Origin: Microbotryum silenes-acaulis
Lineage: Eukaryota; Basidiomycota; Microbotryomycetes; Microbotryales; Microbotryaceae
DNA: 64,000 nucleotides
Assembly: GCA_003665825.1 (NCBI GenBank)
Contig: QPFY01000011.1
Span: forward strand, 310,001 to 374,000
Direction of reading: 5' to 3'
The notes under the pieces are model-generated. The model was not told the origin of the DNA, did no database searches, and was given only the letters and a program-made list of their open reading frames with translations. This document shows, one piece after another, positions 31,704-41,082 of this stretch (the stretch's first letter is position 1; each line of letters starts with the position of its first letter). A program made the position numbers and the translations under genes.

Positions 31704-32942
31704 CTACCAGGGAAGTTCCTCGCCCTTGGCGTAGTTGAGGAACTTGGCGTTGTCGGCCTTGGTGACCTTGAACACGATGTTCTTGAGGCTGCGGATGCGA
31801 GGTGGGAAGCTCTAGTCAGCAGTGTACCGTAGACGCTACAATCAGTCCTGGATAACTCACATGTGCTCGATGGCGAAAGGGGTGCTGATCTCGCCCGAGC
31901 CGTTCTCACCGCCGTTCACTGGGAAATGTTAAGAAACGTACGAATAAGCACGCGACACCTGGAGGAAGCATTGCAATCAAATTCAACTTACTGTCGGTGT
32001 TGACGTATCCGGGGTGGAAGGGGACGACGGTAAAGCCCTCCTGTGCACGTCGTACAAGAAGTTGTTGAAGTCAGTCGTCACTAATGCTGAGTTTAATCAG
32101 CTCGGAGATACGATCTTACATCAGCGAGCTCTCGGGCGAGCTTGACAGACCACATGTTGATAGCGGCCTTGGAAGCGGAGTCTGTAGCGCGAAGGGAATT
32201 CGAGGGCACGTCAGTCGAAAGTCTTGGTAATTTCCAGACGAGCCCGTCCTCGCAGAGACTCACAGGTGGCAGCGACGGGAGCCTTGGAGAAGTCACCTCC
32301 AATCGAGCCCAAGAGACTCGAGACGACAAAGATCTGCTTTTTGTTACCCTTCCTCAACAAGGGGAGGAAAGCCTCGGTCGCTTGGACGACACCGTAGACG
32401 TTGGTCTCGAAGTTGTCGCGGAAGTCTTGGACGGTGCTGTGGAGCGCGAGTAAAGGGTTGGGATAAGGGACTCCGTGGGCTGATTGCAAGACCCCAGTCG
32501 AACGCTTTTCCGAGTGTAATTGAGGCTATTACTTACCTCTTCGTGGGAGAGTTCCAGCTTCCGTAAAGGACACCGGCGTTGTTAATGAGGACATCAATTC
32601 CACCGTTCTCGAGGAAGCTCGATCCCTGGAGCTCCTTGGCAGCGGCCTGCGGGAAAGAGCAAGAAGCAAGTGTCGAGTGGTCAACAGCCATTAATTTCGT
32701 TGGAAATAGACAGTGGCCGAGGTCTGATCACTCACCTCAAGACTCTTCACGTCAGTGACGTCAGCCTTGAGCACGTGAACGCGGCCGTCGAACTCTTTGG
32801 CGAGCTCGTTCAAAGCGGTCGCGGTGGAAGGGTTGCGAGCGGCGGCGATGACCTTGTAGGACTTGTCGGCCTTGAGGATTTGGCGAGTGAACTCTTGACC
32901 AAGGCCGCGGGAAGCGCCGGTGATGAGGTACGTGGTCGACAT
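31704..32942 (-). CDS. Short-chain dehydrogenase/reductase (classical SDR)
   Basis: Several exons on the minus strand start MSTTYLITGASRGLGQEFTR. The cofactor motif is TGASRGLG. Further motifs are DVLINNAG-type sequence near 32590, SSLLGSIGG with the catalytic Ser, and Y-S-A-S-K created across an intron (VAAT-Y/SASKAAINMW), giving the Tyr-x3-Lys pair. The last exon ends FLNYAKGEELPW-stop at 31704. The total is about 250 residues, normal for the family. It is an NAD(P)(H) oxidoreductase of the cytosolic, C-factor-like type; the substrate cannot be told. Introns are 60-130 nt. There is no targeting signal. The substrate-side loop (FHPGYVNTDMNGG) fits the usual PG motif. Confidence 0.88.
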
Positions 32943-33551
32943 GATACGGGAAGGAGTGTCGTTGTGTGGGGGAGACCGGAGCTTTGCAAAAAAAAAGCGG
33001 AAGGGGCTGTTGTTTAAGGTGGGGTGGGTAGCTGGAGCGAGACGATCGAGACTGGTTGTAAGAGGATGGAGTGAAGTAGTGAAGAAGAAAGCAGGAAGAG
33101 GAGTAATGCATTGTCGCAGGACATTCGATTGCGTCTCATCGCACCATTAATGATTCTCATCATCTAATCGCTGACGAAGTAGTGCGATCCGCTTCGTCAG
33201 CAGCCTGAACTGGGGGGCGGACTCCGACGCGGTCCCGCTATCGGAGACGTGCAGGCTGCAGCCAGGCCGGCGAGAAGCCGGGCCTCGGGTCCGGGCCACG
33301 CACACGCGGAGACGTCGCTTACCTAAGCTCAACTAAGCCACAGAGTGGAGGGTTTCGAGCTTATCGCTTACCACTTCTGGGTTCGTGTAGTTCCGTTAGG
33401 GTCGTACGGAAGAGCAGCTTGCGAAGCTTTTTGTGAATTGGACTGCTTCGTACAGAGTCTACAGACCTCGAATGTAAGGTATGCGCCTCTGATGTGCATA
33501 AAATACAATCTGTCGTTCTTGACCGCTAGGCTAAAAGCAAGTCGTAACTAG
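32943..33551. other. Intergenic, SDR promoter side and copia left flank
   Basis: This contains a probable 5' leader of the SDR gene and no other recognised gene. The copia target duplication ACTAG occupies 33547-33551. Confidence 0.4.
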
Positions 33552-33759
33552 TGTTGAGCACACACGTGAGGAGTACACTCTGTAGGCTACATGAGCGCGA
33601 GCGCGCGCGGGCTTTCTCTTAGCTTCCTTCTGATTCGAGCGTTCTAACGTATTGAACCACCTCGAATCAGGTCAGTAGTATTCACGGTATCATATTGCAA
33701 TAGTTAACTGAGCGTTCTAACGTATTGAACCACCTCGAATCAGACGCCGAGATTCTAGA
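33552..33759 (+). repeat. 5' LTR of copia element 2, with 73-bp internal duplication
   Basis: Starts TGTTGAGCAC and ends GATTCTAGA. A 34-bp block (33637-33670) is repeated at 33710-33743 with 39 unrelated bases between; the right LTR has only one copy. Within the block a perfect 10-bp hairpin, CTGATTCGAG / CTCGAATCAG, is present. Confidence 0.9.
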
Positions 33760-33771
33760 GGTTATAAGCCC
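33760..33771 (+). other. Primer binding site, initiator tRNA-Met half type with one mismatch
   Basis: GGTTATAAGCCC directly follows the LTR. It differs by one base from the GGTTATGAGCCC site of the other copia element and would pair with the initiator tRNA-Met anticodon arm. Confidence 0.7.
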
Positions 33772-33825
33772 AACGACTTCGCACAGCTGCTGCCACGTCG
33801 CAACGGTTCACCCGAACGCTCCACC

Positions 33826-34761
33826 ATGACTGGCGAACAGTCAACCATCGACAAGTCCGTCGACGAAGACCCTCCAACACACTCGCAAACTTCGCGTTTC
33901 CCGGCATTTGCGATTTTGAAGAACAACAACATCGACGTATGGCTCGATCACGTTCGCTTCACCGTCGACAGGCGTCAGTGGCAGCTCTCCTTTCCCAAGC
34001 AGTACCCATCCGCCAAATGCAAGGACGACGATGAACTCGATCGAGCTCATGATGCGGTGCACAGGGCAATGCATCAAACCTGTTCAGAAAGTGTGGCGCA
34101 TCTCCTGGTCAGCTGCTACGACCTGACGCCGGAGCAGACGGTGGAATACCTTCGAAAGCACCTGGGTCGGTCTTCCCTTCGCGGCGTTATCACGCAAATT
34201 GGAAAGTTATTCTCGGTCGGACCGCCACCAGCACAGGAAGACGATTATTTTCCTTGGGCCGGATCCATCACTCGCCTCACAACTGACCTACGGGCTCACA
34301 AGTTGACCTTCGACCAAGTGGTTGCATGCCACCTCATTGCGATTGTGGGCGCTCGACGACCGTCGTATCTGGATCAGTTCGACTCCAAAGACGTCGATGC
34401 GATACCAACTGTCGACACAGTGATCGCAGCAGGTCGAGCTCCAGCAAACTTGAGTCAAGATACTGGGAACGCTGCGACGGCGTTGTTGGCCACGACTGGT
34501 GCCCAACCGAAGCCACCCGGCCCCTGCTGGAACTGCGGTGAAGACACCCACTTCAACAAAAACTGTTCCAAGCCGAAGAAGAAGAAGTTTCTACGACGCA
34601 AGACGACCAAAGGCGAGGAACCGATGGCAAATTTGGCGCTCCCTTCGGTTGAAGACATTCTGGGGACCGATTCCGTTGGCGCGTTTTTCACGCAATTACC
34701 AAAAGGACACTCGAGAAATGATCCTCTACGACACGGCAGCGACTCATCACGTCATCAATAA
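33826..34761 (+). CDS. gag: copia Gag
   Basis: 311 residues starting MTGEQSTIDKSVDEDPPTHS. The central part is a helical copia-type Gag domain (IDVWLDHVRFTVDRRQW ... SVAHLLVSCYDLTPEQTVEYL), and the C-terminal part has one zinc knuckle, CWNCGEDTHFNKNC (C-X2-C-X4-H-X4-C, near residue 235), then a Lys-rich tail. Gag assembles the virus-like particle and binds element RNA. The frame ends after overlapping pol by about 260 bases. Pol is in the +1 frame, so ribosomal shifting, or internal initiation at 34718, is needed to make Pol. Confidence 0.9.
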   Translation: MTGEQSTIDKSVDEDPPTHSQTSRFPAFAILKNNNIDVWLDHVRFTVDRRQWQLSFPKQYPSAKCKDDDELDRAHDAVHRAMHQTCSESVAHLLVSCYDLTPEQTVEYLRKHLGRSSLRGVITQIGKLFSVGPPPAQEDDYFPWAGSITRLTTDLRAHKLTFDQVVACHLIAIVGARRPSYLDQFDSKDVDAIPTVDTVIAAGRAPANLSQDTGNAATALLATTGAQPKPPGPCWNCGEDTHFNKNCSKPKKKKFLRRKTTKGEEPMANLALPSVEDILGTDSVGAFFTQLPKGHSRNDPLRHGSDSSRHQ

Positions 34762-37700
34762 TCCTGCTGCGTTCGCCGACCTGAAGGCGACAGCTCCGTC
34801 TTCGTTAAAGGGCATCAATGGTGACGGAAAGACCATTATGGGAGTAGGCACGGCCTGCGTCGAAGACAAGCACGGCAAGAGGTACAACTTGGTCAACAGC
34901 ATCTTCGTCCCTAGCGCCCCCGCCAATCTCTTCGCCGGGCATCGAGCCGATCGTGATAGTCGCAAGATCACCATTCAAAACGGGCGATTCACGGTGGCCG
35001 GAAATGACGACATCCTACTCACGGGACAGAAGCTCAATTCGGGGTTGTACCGTCTGGACCTCAAGTTGGTTCAAGCTCGGAGTTCACCCCATGAACGTGC
35101 GTCAGCCACAGCTCTGACAGCAGTGCCTCTCCACATCTGGCACGGACGTTTCGCTCATCTACACTGCCGTTCCCTTCACCAGCTGTCCAAGTCTGACACT
35201 GTGATAGGTTTGAACATGAAGTCTCGCAGTGACTTGAAATGCGAATCGTGTCTGGCCGGCAAAGCTACGCACAAGCCGTTCCCAAACTCCGAATCGCTAG
35301 CCGAAAAACCCCTCGATCTCGTCCACATCGATCTCTTGTCCTTCGACGGCGAGCTGTCACTTGCAAATCATCGCTACGCGCTAGTTATCGTCGACGATTG
35401 TACGCGGTACATGTGGGTGTTGACGATGCCGCGGAAGTCGGACTCCTTTGAAAGGTTCAAAACGTGGAAACTACGGGTCGAGCTGTCGTCAGGGCACACT
35501 TTGAAAGTTGTCCGTTCGGACCGCGGTGGCGAGTTTCTTTCGACGGAGTTCAAGCGATGGTTGGACGACACGGGTTTGTCGCGACAACTCACGATCCCCA
35601 GCACGCCCGAGCAAAACGGTGTCGCCGAAAGGGCCAACCGCTCGATTTCGGAAGCAGCTCGAACGATGCTGTATGAATCCGGTCTGCCCACGGTGTTTTG
35701 GGCCGAAGCCGTGGCTACATACGTGTATGTGAAGAATCGTTCCCCACATTCTGCTCTTGGTGGCAAGGTGCCATTTCGGGAATGGACCGGGAAACCTGCG
35801 CACGTTCATCACTTGCGGGTCTTCGGATGTCGAGCTTGGCACACGGCAAATACCGAACAACGTAAGAAACTCCAGCCACGGGGCCTTCCGATGATCTTCC
35901 TCGGATACGACCTAGAATCCAAAGCCTACCGACTATGGGACCCGGTGAGGGGGCGGTTAACGTTATCGCGAAGCGTGACGTTCTTCGAGGACAAGTTCCC
36001 GGCCCGTGAAGGCGCGCCAGCACCGAGGATTGAGGCGATCGAAGTAGTCGTACCTCGACCAGTTGCGACGAATCGACATGAAGCTGCGCAACAGCCGATC
36101 GCTGCGAACCAGGCCCCGGAGGTCGAGGTAGAAGCCCGGGAGGAAAACCCGGTTGACGACGTTGACCCCGCCGAGCAACACGCACCAATTGTGGAAGATG
36201 TACCAAAGGAGTTGCGTTTTGAAGCCCCCGGACCTGCTTGGGCAGCACCGGTCGGAAAGCGGGATCGTAAGGCACCTGAGCGTTTCGAACCGGAGGCCTT
36301 CGTAGCCGTCGCCGATTCCGACGAGGAGGACGGTCCGTTTGTTTTGCCGACTAGTGATCCCACGACTTGGAAGACAGCCATGGCACACCACAAGTCTCAC
36401 GAATGGGCGCAAGGTGCAATCGACGAGTTCGAGTCATTGCGTGATGATTACTCAGTCTTTACGATTATGAAACGAGACGAGCTTCCCGCCGGCGACAAGG
36501 TGCTCGGGTTCAAATTCGTTTTCCGAACGAAACGGGACAAGGATGGTCGGCCGACTTCGTACAAAGCTCGACTTGTTGCACGAGGCTTCACGCAACGGCC
36601 GGGAATTGACTTCAAAGAGACGTTCGCACCGACAGCGAAGTTTGTCTCGATTCGTACTCTCATCGCGTTGGCAGCGGCCCGGGGTTACCATATCATCCAA
36701 GCGGACATTGACAAAGCTTATTTGCATGGCGAACTTGAAGAGGAATTGTACATGCGCGTACCGGAGGGAATCCGACTTCCCGACGATGTCTGTCTCAAGT
36801 TGCAACGCTCAATTTACGGTCTCAAGCAGGCCGGCCGGGTATGGAACGAGACGATCCATAAGACCCTCGTCAAGCTTGGTTACAATCGTCTTCGGAGCGA
36901 AGAGTGTGTCTATCGTCGGACACTTGGCAAAGACGATTATTACATCGCGGTTTACGTCGACGACTTGCTGTTTGTCGGTCCCGACTTATCCGAAATTGAT
37001 CGCGTGCTCGACGAATTGGATCGATTGTACGGAGTCAAACGTCTCGGCAATGCAGAGTACATCCTTGGCGTCCAGCTCATTCGTCAGGCGGATGGGATTG
37101 CGTTGTCGCAACGACAGTATTTGCTCGATGTACTTGCAAGGTTCGGCATGGCGGATGCTAACAAAAGTGTATTACCAATGCAACCGGGTCTTCAGCTCAA
37201 ACCCTGCGACACTCCGGATCCCTCGTTACAAACACAGTACAGATCGGCCATTGGATCATTGATGTACGCCGTCGTTGCAACTCGGCCCGATCTTGCATAC
37301 CCGGTGTCGTATTTGGCAAGATTCACGAACAAGGCGGGCAGTGACCATTGGGCGGCAGTTGTGAAGATTCTACGCTACATCAAGGGAACTCTCGAACTCG
37401 GCATTGTCTACAAGACGAAACGTGATTCGTTGGTTGGATACGTGGGGTACTCGGATTCGGACTGGGGTTCCTGCATCAACACGTCCCGATCTACGATGGG
37501 GCATGTCTTCAAGCTGGCTGACGGGCCAATTTCTTGGAGTTCTCGGATCCAGAGCCGAGTGGCGACGTCATCAACGGAAGCGGAATACATCGGCCTTACT
37601 CATGCGTCTCGAGAGTGTCAGTTCTTGCGGAATTTGCTCGCGGAATTGGGGGTCACGATTTGTGGCCCGATCGAGCTGAAAGGCGACAATCAAGGCGCGA

Positions 37701-37906
37701 TAGCTCTCACAAAGAATCCGGTGTTCCACGATCGAACTAAGCACCTACGCCTGACCGAGCATTTCGTTCGAGAACGGGTACGAGAAGGTGACATCGTCGT
37801 TAACTATCTTCCAACCGCCGAGATGCTCGCCGACATGTTTACGAAGGCGTTGCCGAGACCGGCACTAGAGAAGCATAGGGCGGCCATAGGGATGGGAATT
37901 ATGTAG
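34499..37906 (+). CDS. pol: copia Pol: protease, integrase, reverse transcriptase, RNase H
   Basis: An uninterrupted 1135-codon frame; the functional part begins near MILYDTAATHHVINN (34718), the protease active site. Next are the GAG-pre-integrase zinc site (HGRFAHLHCRSLHQL ... CESCLAGKA), the integrase DDE core (LVIVDDCTRYMW; VVRSDRGGEF; TPEQNGVAERANRS), a variable linker, reverse transcriptase (FKFVFRTKRDKDG ... VYVDDLLFVG) and RNase H (YSDSDWGSCINTSRS; LKGDNQGAIAL), ending DMFTKALPRPALEKH. All catalytic blocks missing from the other copia element are present here. It synthesises and integrates the element cDNA. Confidence 0.93.
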   Translation: MPNRSHPAPAGTAVKTPTSTKTVPSRRRRSFYDARRPKARNRWQIWRSLRLKTFWGPIPLARFSRNYQKDTREMILYDTAATHHVINNPAAFADLKATAPSSLKGINGDGKTIMGVGTACVEDKHGKRYNLVNSIFVPSAPANLFAGHRADRDSRKITIQNGRFTVAGNDDILLTGQKLNSGLYRLDLKLVQARSSPHERASATALTAVPLHIWHGRFAHLHCRSLHQLSKSDTVIGLNMKSRSDLKCESCLAGKATHKPFPNSESLAEKPLDLVHIDLLSFDGELSLANHRYALVIVDDCTRYMWVLTMPRKSDSFERFKTWKLRVELSSGHTLKVVRSDRGGEFLSTEFKRWLDDTGLSRQLTIPSTPEQNGVAERANRSISEAARTMLYESGLPTVFWAEAVATYVYVKNRSPHSALGGKVPFREWTGKPAHVHHLRVFGCRAWHTANTEQRKKLQPRGLPMIFLGYDLESKAYRLWDPVRGRLTLSRSVTFFEDKFPAREGAPAPRIEAIEVVVPRPVATNRHEAAQQPIAANQAPEVEVEAREENPVDDVDPAEQHAPIVEDVPKELRFEAPGPAWAAPVGKRDRKAPERFEPEAFVAVADSDEEDGPFVLPTSDPTTWKTAMAHHKSHEWAQGAIDEFESLRDDYSVFTIMKRDELPAGDKVLGFKFVFRTKRDKDGRPTSYKARLVARGFTQRPGIDFKETFAPTAKFVSIRTLIALAAARGYHIIQADIDKAYLHGELEEELYMRVPEGIRLPDDVCLKLQRSIYGLKQAGRVWNETIHKTLVKLGYNRLRSEECVYRRTLGKDDYYIAVYVDDLLFVGPDLSEIDRVLDELDRLYGVKRLGNAEYILGVQLIRQADGIALSQRQYLLDVLARFGMADANKSVLPMQPGLQLKPCDTPDPSLQTQYRSAIGSLMYAVVATRPDLAYPVSYLARFTNKAGSDHWAAVVKILRYIKGTLELGIVYKTKRDSLVGYVGYSDSDWGSCINTSRSTMGHVFKLADGPISWSSRIQSRVATSSTEAEYIGLTHASRECQFLRNLLAELGVTICGPIELKGDNQGAIALTKNPVFHDRTKHLRLTEHFVRERVREGDIVVNYLPTAEMLADMFTKALPRPALEKHRAAIGMGIM

Positions 37907-37925
37907 GCCTTAGAGCGAGGGGTGG

Positions 37926-38060
37926 TGTTGAGTTGACACGTGAGGAGTACACTCTGTAGGCTACATGAGCGCGAGCGCGCGCGGGCTTTCTCTTAGCTTC
38001 CTTCTGATTCGAGCGTTCTAACGTATTGAACCACCTCGAATCAGACGTCGAGATTCTAGA
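37926..38060 (+). repeat. 3' LTR of copia element 2
   Basis: 135 bp starting TGTTGAGTTG and ending GATTCTAGA, directly after the polypurine tract and followed by the ACTAG target duplication. It differs from the left LTR by a few bases and lacks the 73-bp insert. Confidence 0.92.
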
Positions 38061-38065
38061 ACTAG

Positions 38066-38794
38066 AACTCGGCAGTACTGGCTTCTGCCAGTGTGCGTAA
38101 CAGCATTCCCTCCGACTTTTCCGAAAATTTCTAGGTATTTATTAATATAATTATGCTGTTAATGAAGTCTATCAAATAAATGAATAAATCTAGCTACTCA
38201 GAGGCTACTTATAGGGCTGTTCTGTAAGGCATCCCCTTACATCGAAGATGTGATCCCCGGGTGGCCTGGCTTCCAAGTCTCTGGCACTCTGGATACCTAG
38301 ATCTGAGAACAGTATGATATGGGGTTGTAATCAGTGACTTTGGACCAACTTTTCTGGTAGTGGACGGCGGCAGCACCGTTCGGGAGTTCGCCCTGTTGCC
38401 GAGCTGAGAGCTCGGACACTGGCACTGATCCGCCACTATGAGCAAGATAGCCCCAATTTGAGTTGAGTAGACGAAGAGAAGTGAAGCTGGCAAATTCGTT
38501 TGATTCGCATGCATTCTTGTGAGATTAGCCATAGTAGGCGTCGCGGAGAAGCAGCTGCAGCCGGCGGTGTCCGTCGATTAGTGGCGTGACTGGCCCCAAT
38601 GGGTCCGTGCGCGTGTCTGGGGCTGGGAGGAAGCACAATCGCACCCCTCAGATCTCAGAGCTCAGAGGCGCTCGACATCCTTCCTAACCCCCCACCTAGC
38701 TTCTGTCGGACCTGTTCAGACCCAGACAATCTACCCACCGCGCCTTCTTTCCTCCCGACGCCCTTCTCTTCCAGAACAAGGAACACACTAGCGC
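38066..38794. other. Intergenic, no gene recognised
   Basis: AT-rich at 38130-38200. There is a short perfect hairpin ACTGGC-TTCT-GCCAGT near 38078. The 3' 150 bases are pyrimidine-rich and are probably the promoter and leader of the next gene. Confidence 0.4.
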
Positions 38795-40655
38795 ATGTAC
38801 GCGGCTCCCCAACCAAGTGCCACTCCTGGAGTCAAGCAAGAAAAGCCCAATCTCGTCGGTCAGTCTCTTCAGAGCTCTCCGCACCTCATCTTCGGAGTGC
38901 ATGATCCTACCCCATCTAGTCCACTGTGCTAATCTCGTTCATGCTAATCTATAGGCGTCCGCAACAAGCAAAGGTTCGTGCTGATGTCGCCACCGCTGTC
39001 GCTCGAGGCACGCCTGATGACGCGACAAAGGCAGCGTCGACGACCGTTTTCGTGCCCATAAGCGTGGCACCAGAGAGCATACACTGACTCGCCCTGCTGT
39101 CTTTCCTCGGCTACCCATAGGAAAGGCGTTCAAAAGGCCCAGGCCAAGTTTGAACCGCTTGCGTTCCGTGATCAACTCATCAAGCACCTCGAATCCGTCC
39201 CAGAGCGCGACTTTGACGCCGTAGCCTCCAAACTCGATGTTCTAGGCAACCAGGTCAGTACTGCGTGGTCTCTCTACAGCATCTCCATTGATGCTGATCA
39301 GTCTCCACTTCATTCCCCTGTCGCTTGCTGCCCCGCCGCGGTTCCTTCCTCTCTGCCTCGACGCCCTGACTCGACACACGACTCGCGCCGCCACCCCTCG
39401 CCACCCTATAATTTTCCCCGCACTAGCTCGACTACCGCAAGTATGAGCAACAGCTTTTCGAACTGCTGCTCGTCGGTGGGCTTCTCGCACCTGGAGGTGG
39501 ATTTCTCGATGATGGAGCGGCCAAGTCGACCTTCTCGGTGACGGGCTCGGCCAAGGAACCCGTCGAGGTCAGCGACGTAAAGTCGATCGTCGACGTCTTC
39601 AACAAGTTGACGCGCAGGTACAAGTATCTCCAAAAGGGCTTTGAGGAGACCGCGCTACCGAGTATCCTGCAGTACTCGAACAAGTTCTCGCAGATCGACC
39701 AGGAGAAGCTCGCTGTCGCGACCGCCCTCTTTGTCGCCGTCGGCCTCGTGTCCGCGAGCGTCGTCCTCAGTCTCAAGAAAGACCATTTGGTTAAGGATGG
39801 TCAGTTCATTAGGTGCACATGAAGTTGGCCCCCGCATGCCGCTCATACACTGCCGCCCCCCTCACAGGCACGTCGGTGCGAATGCTCACGAGCTTCCTCA
39901 AGGCCTTCCTCGCGACCGAGTCGATCGAGCAGCTCTCGCTCGCCCTTCGCAAGGGTGGTGTCACCGACCTCGAGGCGTTCTTCCCGCCTTCCAAGCAAAA
40001 TGCGATCGAACTCTCAGCCCACTTCAAGGGTGCCGGATTGTCGGGTGTCGTCGACTTTTACATCAAGCAGAAGGCCGGCAAGGCCAAGGAGGACACTCTG
40101 GCCAGGCTCAGAGAGTACGTCTCCGACGAAGCCGACTATGACGAGGTGAGTTGGTAGTGGCATTCTAAGTCATTTTACTGGGGTGGTATGTTGATCGAAG
40201 TGCCCACGAACGCCTACTAGATCATGGGTTACCTGGAAGCCGTTCACAAACGCGGCATCCTGTCCGAGCCCGAGTTCATCTCGATCGCTTGGGCCGGTCT
40301 CACGAGTGGGATCGACATGGGCGCCAAGCCCGAGCTGTTGCCCGACCTCGCTGTTAAGGAGATCAAGTCGATCGCTCCCTTGCTCGAGCCCTTCACCAAC
40401 AAGCCTGCGACCGAGGTCGCATTGATCAACACGATCCAGATTTGGTGCTACGAGAACACCAAGCTGATGCCCGTGTTCGCCAAGATCCTCAAGGTACTCT
40501 ACTCGCTCGACGTTTTGTCGGACCAAGCTATCATCTACTGGCACAGCAAGGGGTCCAAGACGCAGGCGAGGCAACACTTCCTCGATGCGGCGGGGCCATT
40601 GGTCAACTTCCTCAAGGAGCAGGAGGAGGAGGAAGACGAGAGTGATGACGAGTGA
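38795..40655 (+). CDS. BZW1: eIF5-mimic protein (BZW1/BZW2 family, W2 domain)
   Basis: Six exons (38795-38858, 38955-38973, 39121-39253, 39427-39799, 39868-40145, 40221-40655) join in phase to 433 residues. The protein begins MYAAPQPSATPGVKQEKPNL and matches the BZW family along its length: KFEPLAFRDQLIKHL, LDYRKYEQQLFELLLVGGLLAPGG, VFNKLTRRYKYLQKGFE, then a C-terminal W2 (eIF5C-type HEAT) domain (SIAWAGLTSG ... IQIWCYENTKLMPVFAKILKVLYSLDVLS ... IIYWHSKG) with an acidic tail (EEEEDESDDE). BZW proteins bind eIF2 and eIF3 and compete with eIF5, raising the stringency of start-codon choice in the cytosol. The second exon is only 19 nt. Confidence 0.93.
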
Positions 40656-41082
40656 TCGACGCGTATTGTGTCCATGGTGCTGGGATCGGACGAAGACGAT
40701 CCAATCGATTTCATGCTTCTCTCTCTTTCGAATCAATTGTCGAGCCGTGTCTTGTGTTTTGTCCTTTTCACACCCAAACCCCTTATGCGCTCCGCCAATG
40801 CAATGCATCTGCGCATTCATGATTCAGACCTCGACCGTGTTCTTCAGAGCGAATTGGGGTGGGCATTCTTCATTATTGACCATTTTTATCGGCCCATTGC
40901 CCTCCCTGCCAGCCGTTCCGTCTCTACCGTACTAGACCGTACTTTACCGTCGCGTGGATAGGCGGAGACCAGCGCAGCTTAGCCCCACATTTCCGGTTCG
41001 CTTTCGCCCGTCTTTCTGTCGCCCGTCCGCTCCATCACCGGGACTCGAGGGTACGGGGGCGCGACGGCTTGGCCTGAACAAC
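40656..41082. other. Intergenic spacer between two plus-strand genes
   Basis: This holds the 3' end of the BZW-like gene and the leader of the START-like gene. Frames here show no domain. Confidence 0.4.

Larger units (their letters stand above)
33552..38060 (+). mobile_element. Structurally complete Ty1/copia retrotransposon
   Basis: LTRs at 33552-33759 and 37926-38060 flank complete gag and pol frames. A 5-bp target duplication ACTAG lies at 33547-33551 and 38061-38065. A primer site follows the left LTR and a purine tract (GAGCGAGGGGTGG, 37913-37925) precedes the right one. Shared LTR sequence is almost identical, so insertion is recent, apart from a 73-bp extra segment in the left LTR. 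Confidence 0.95.
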
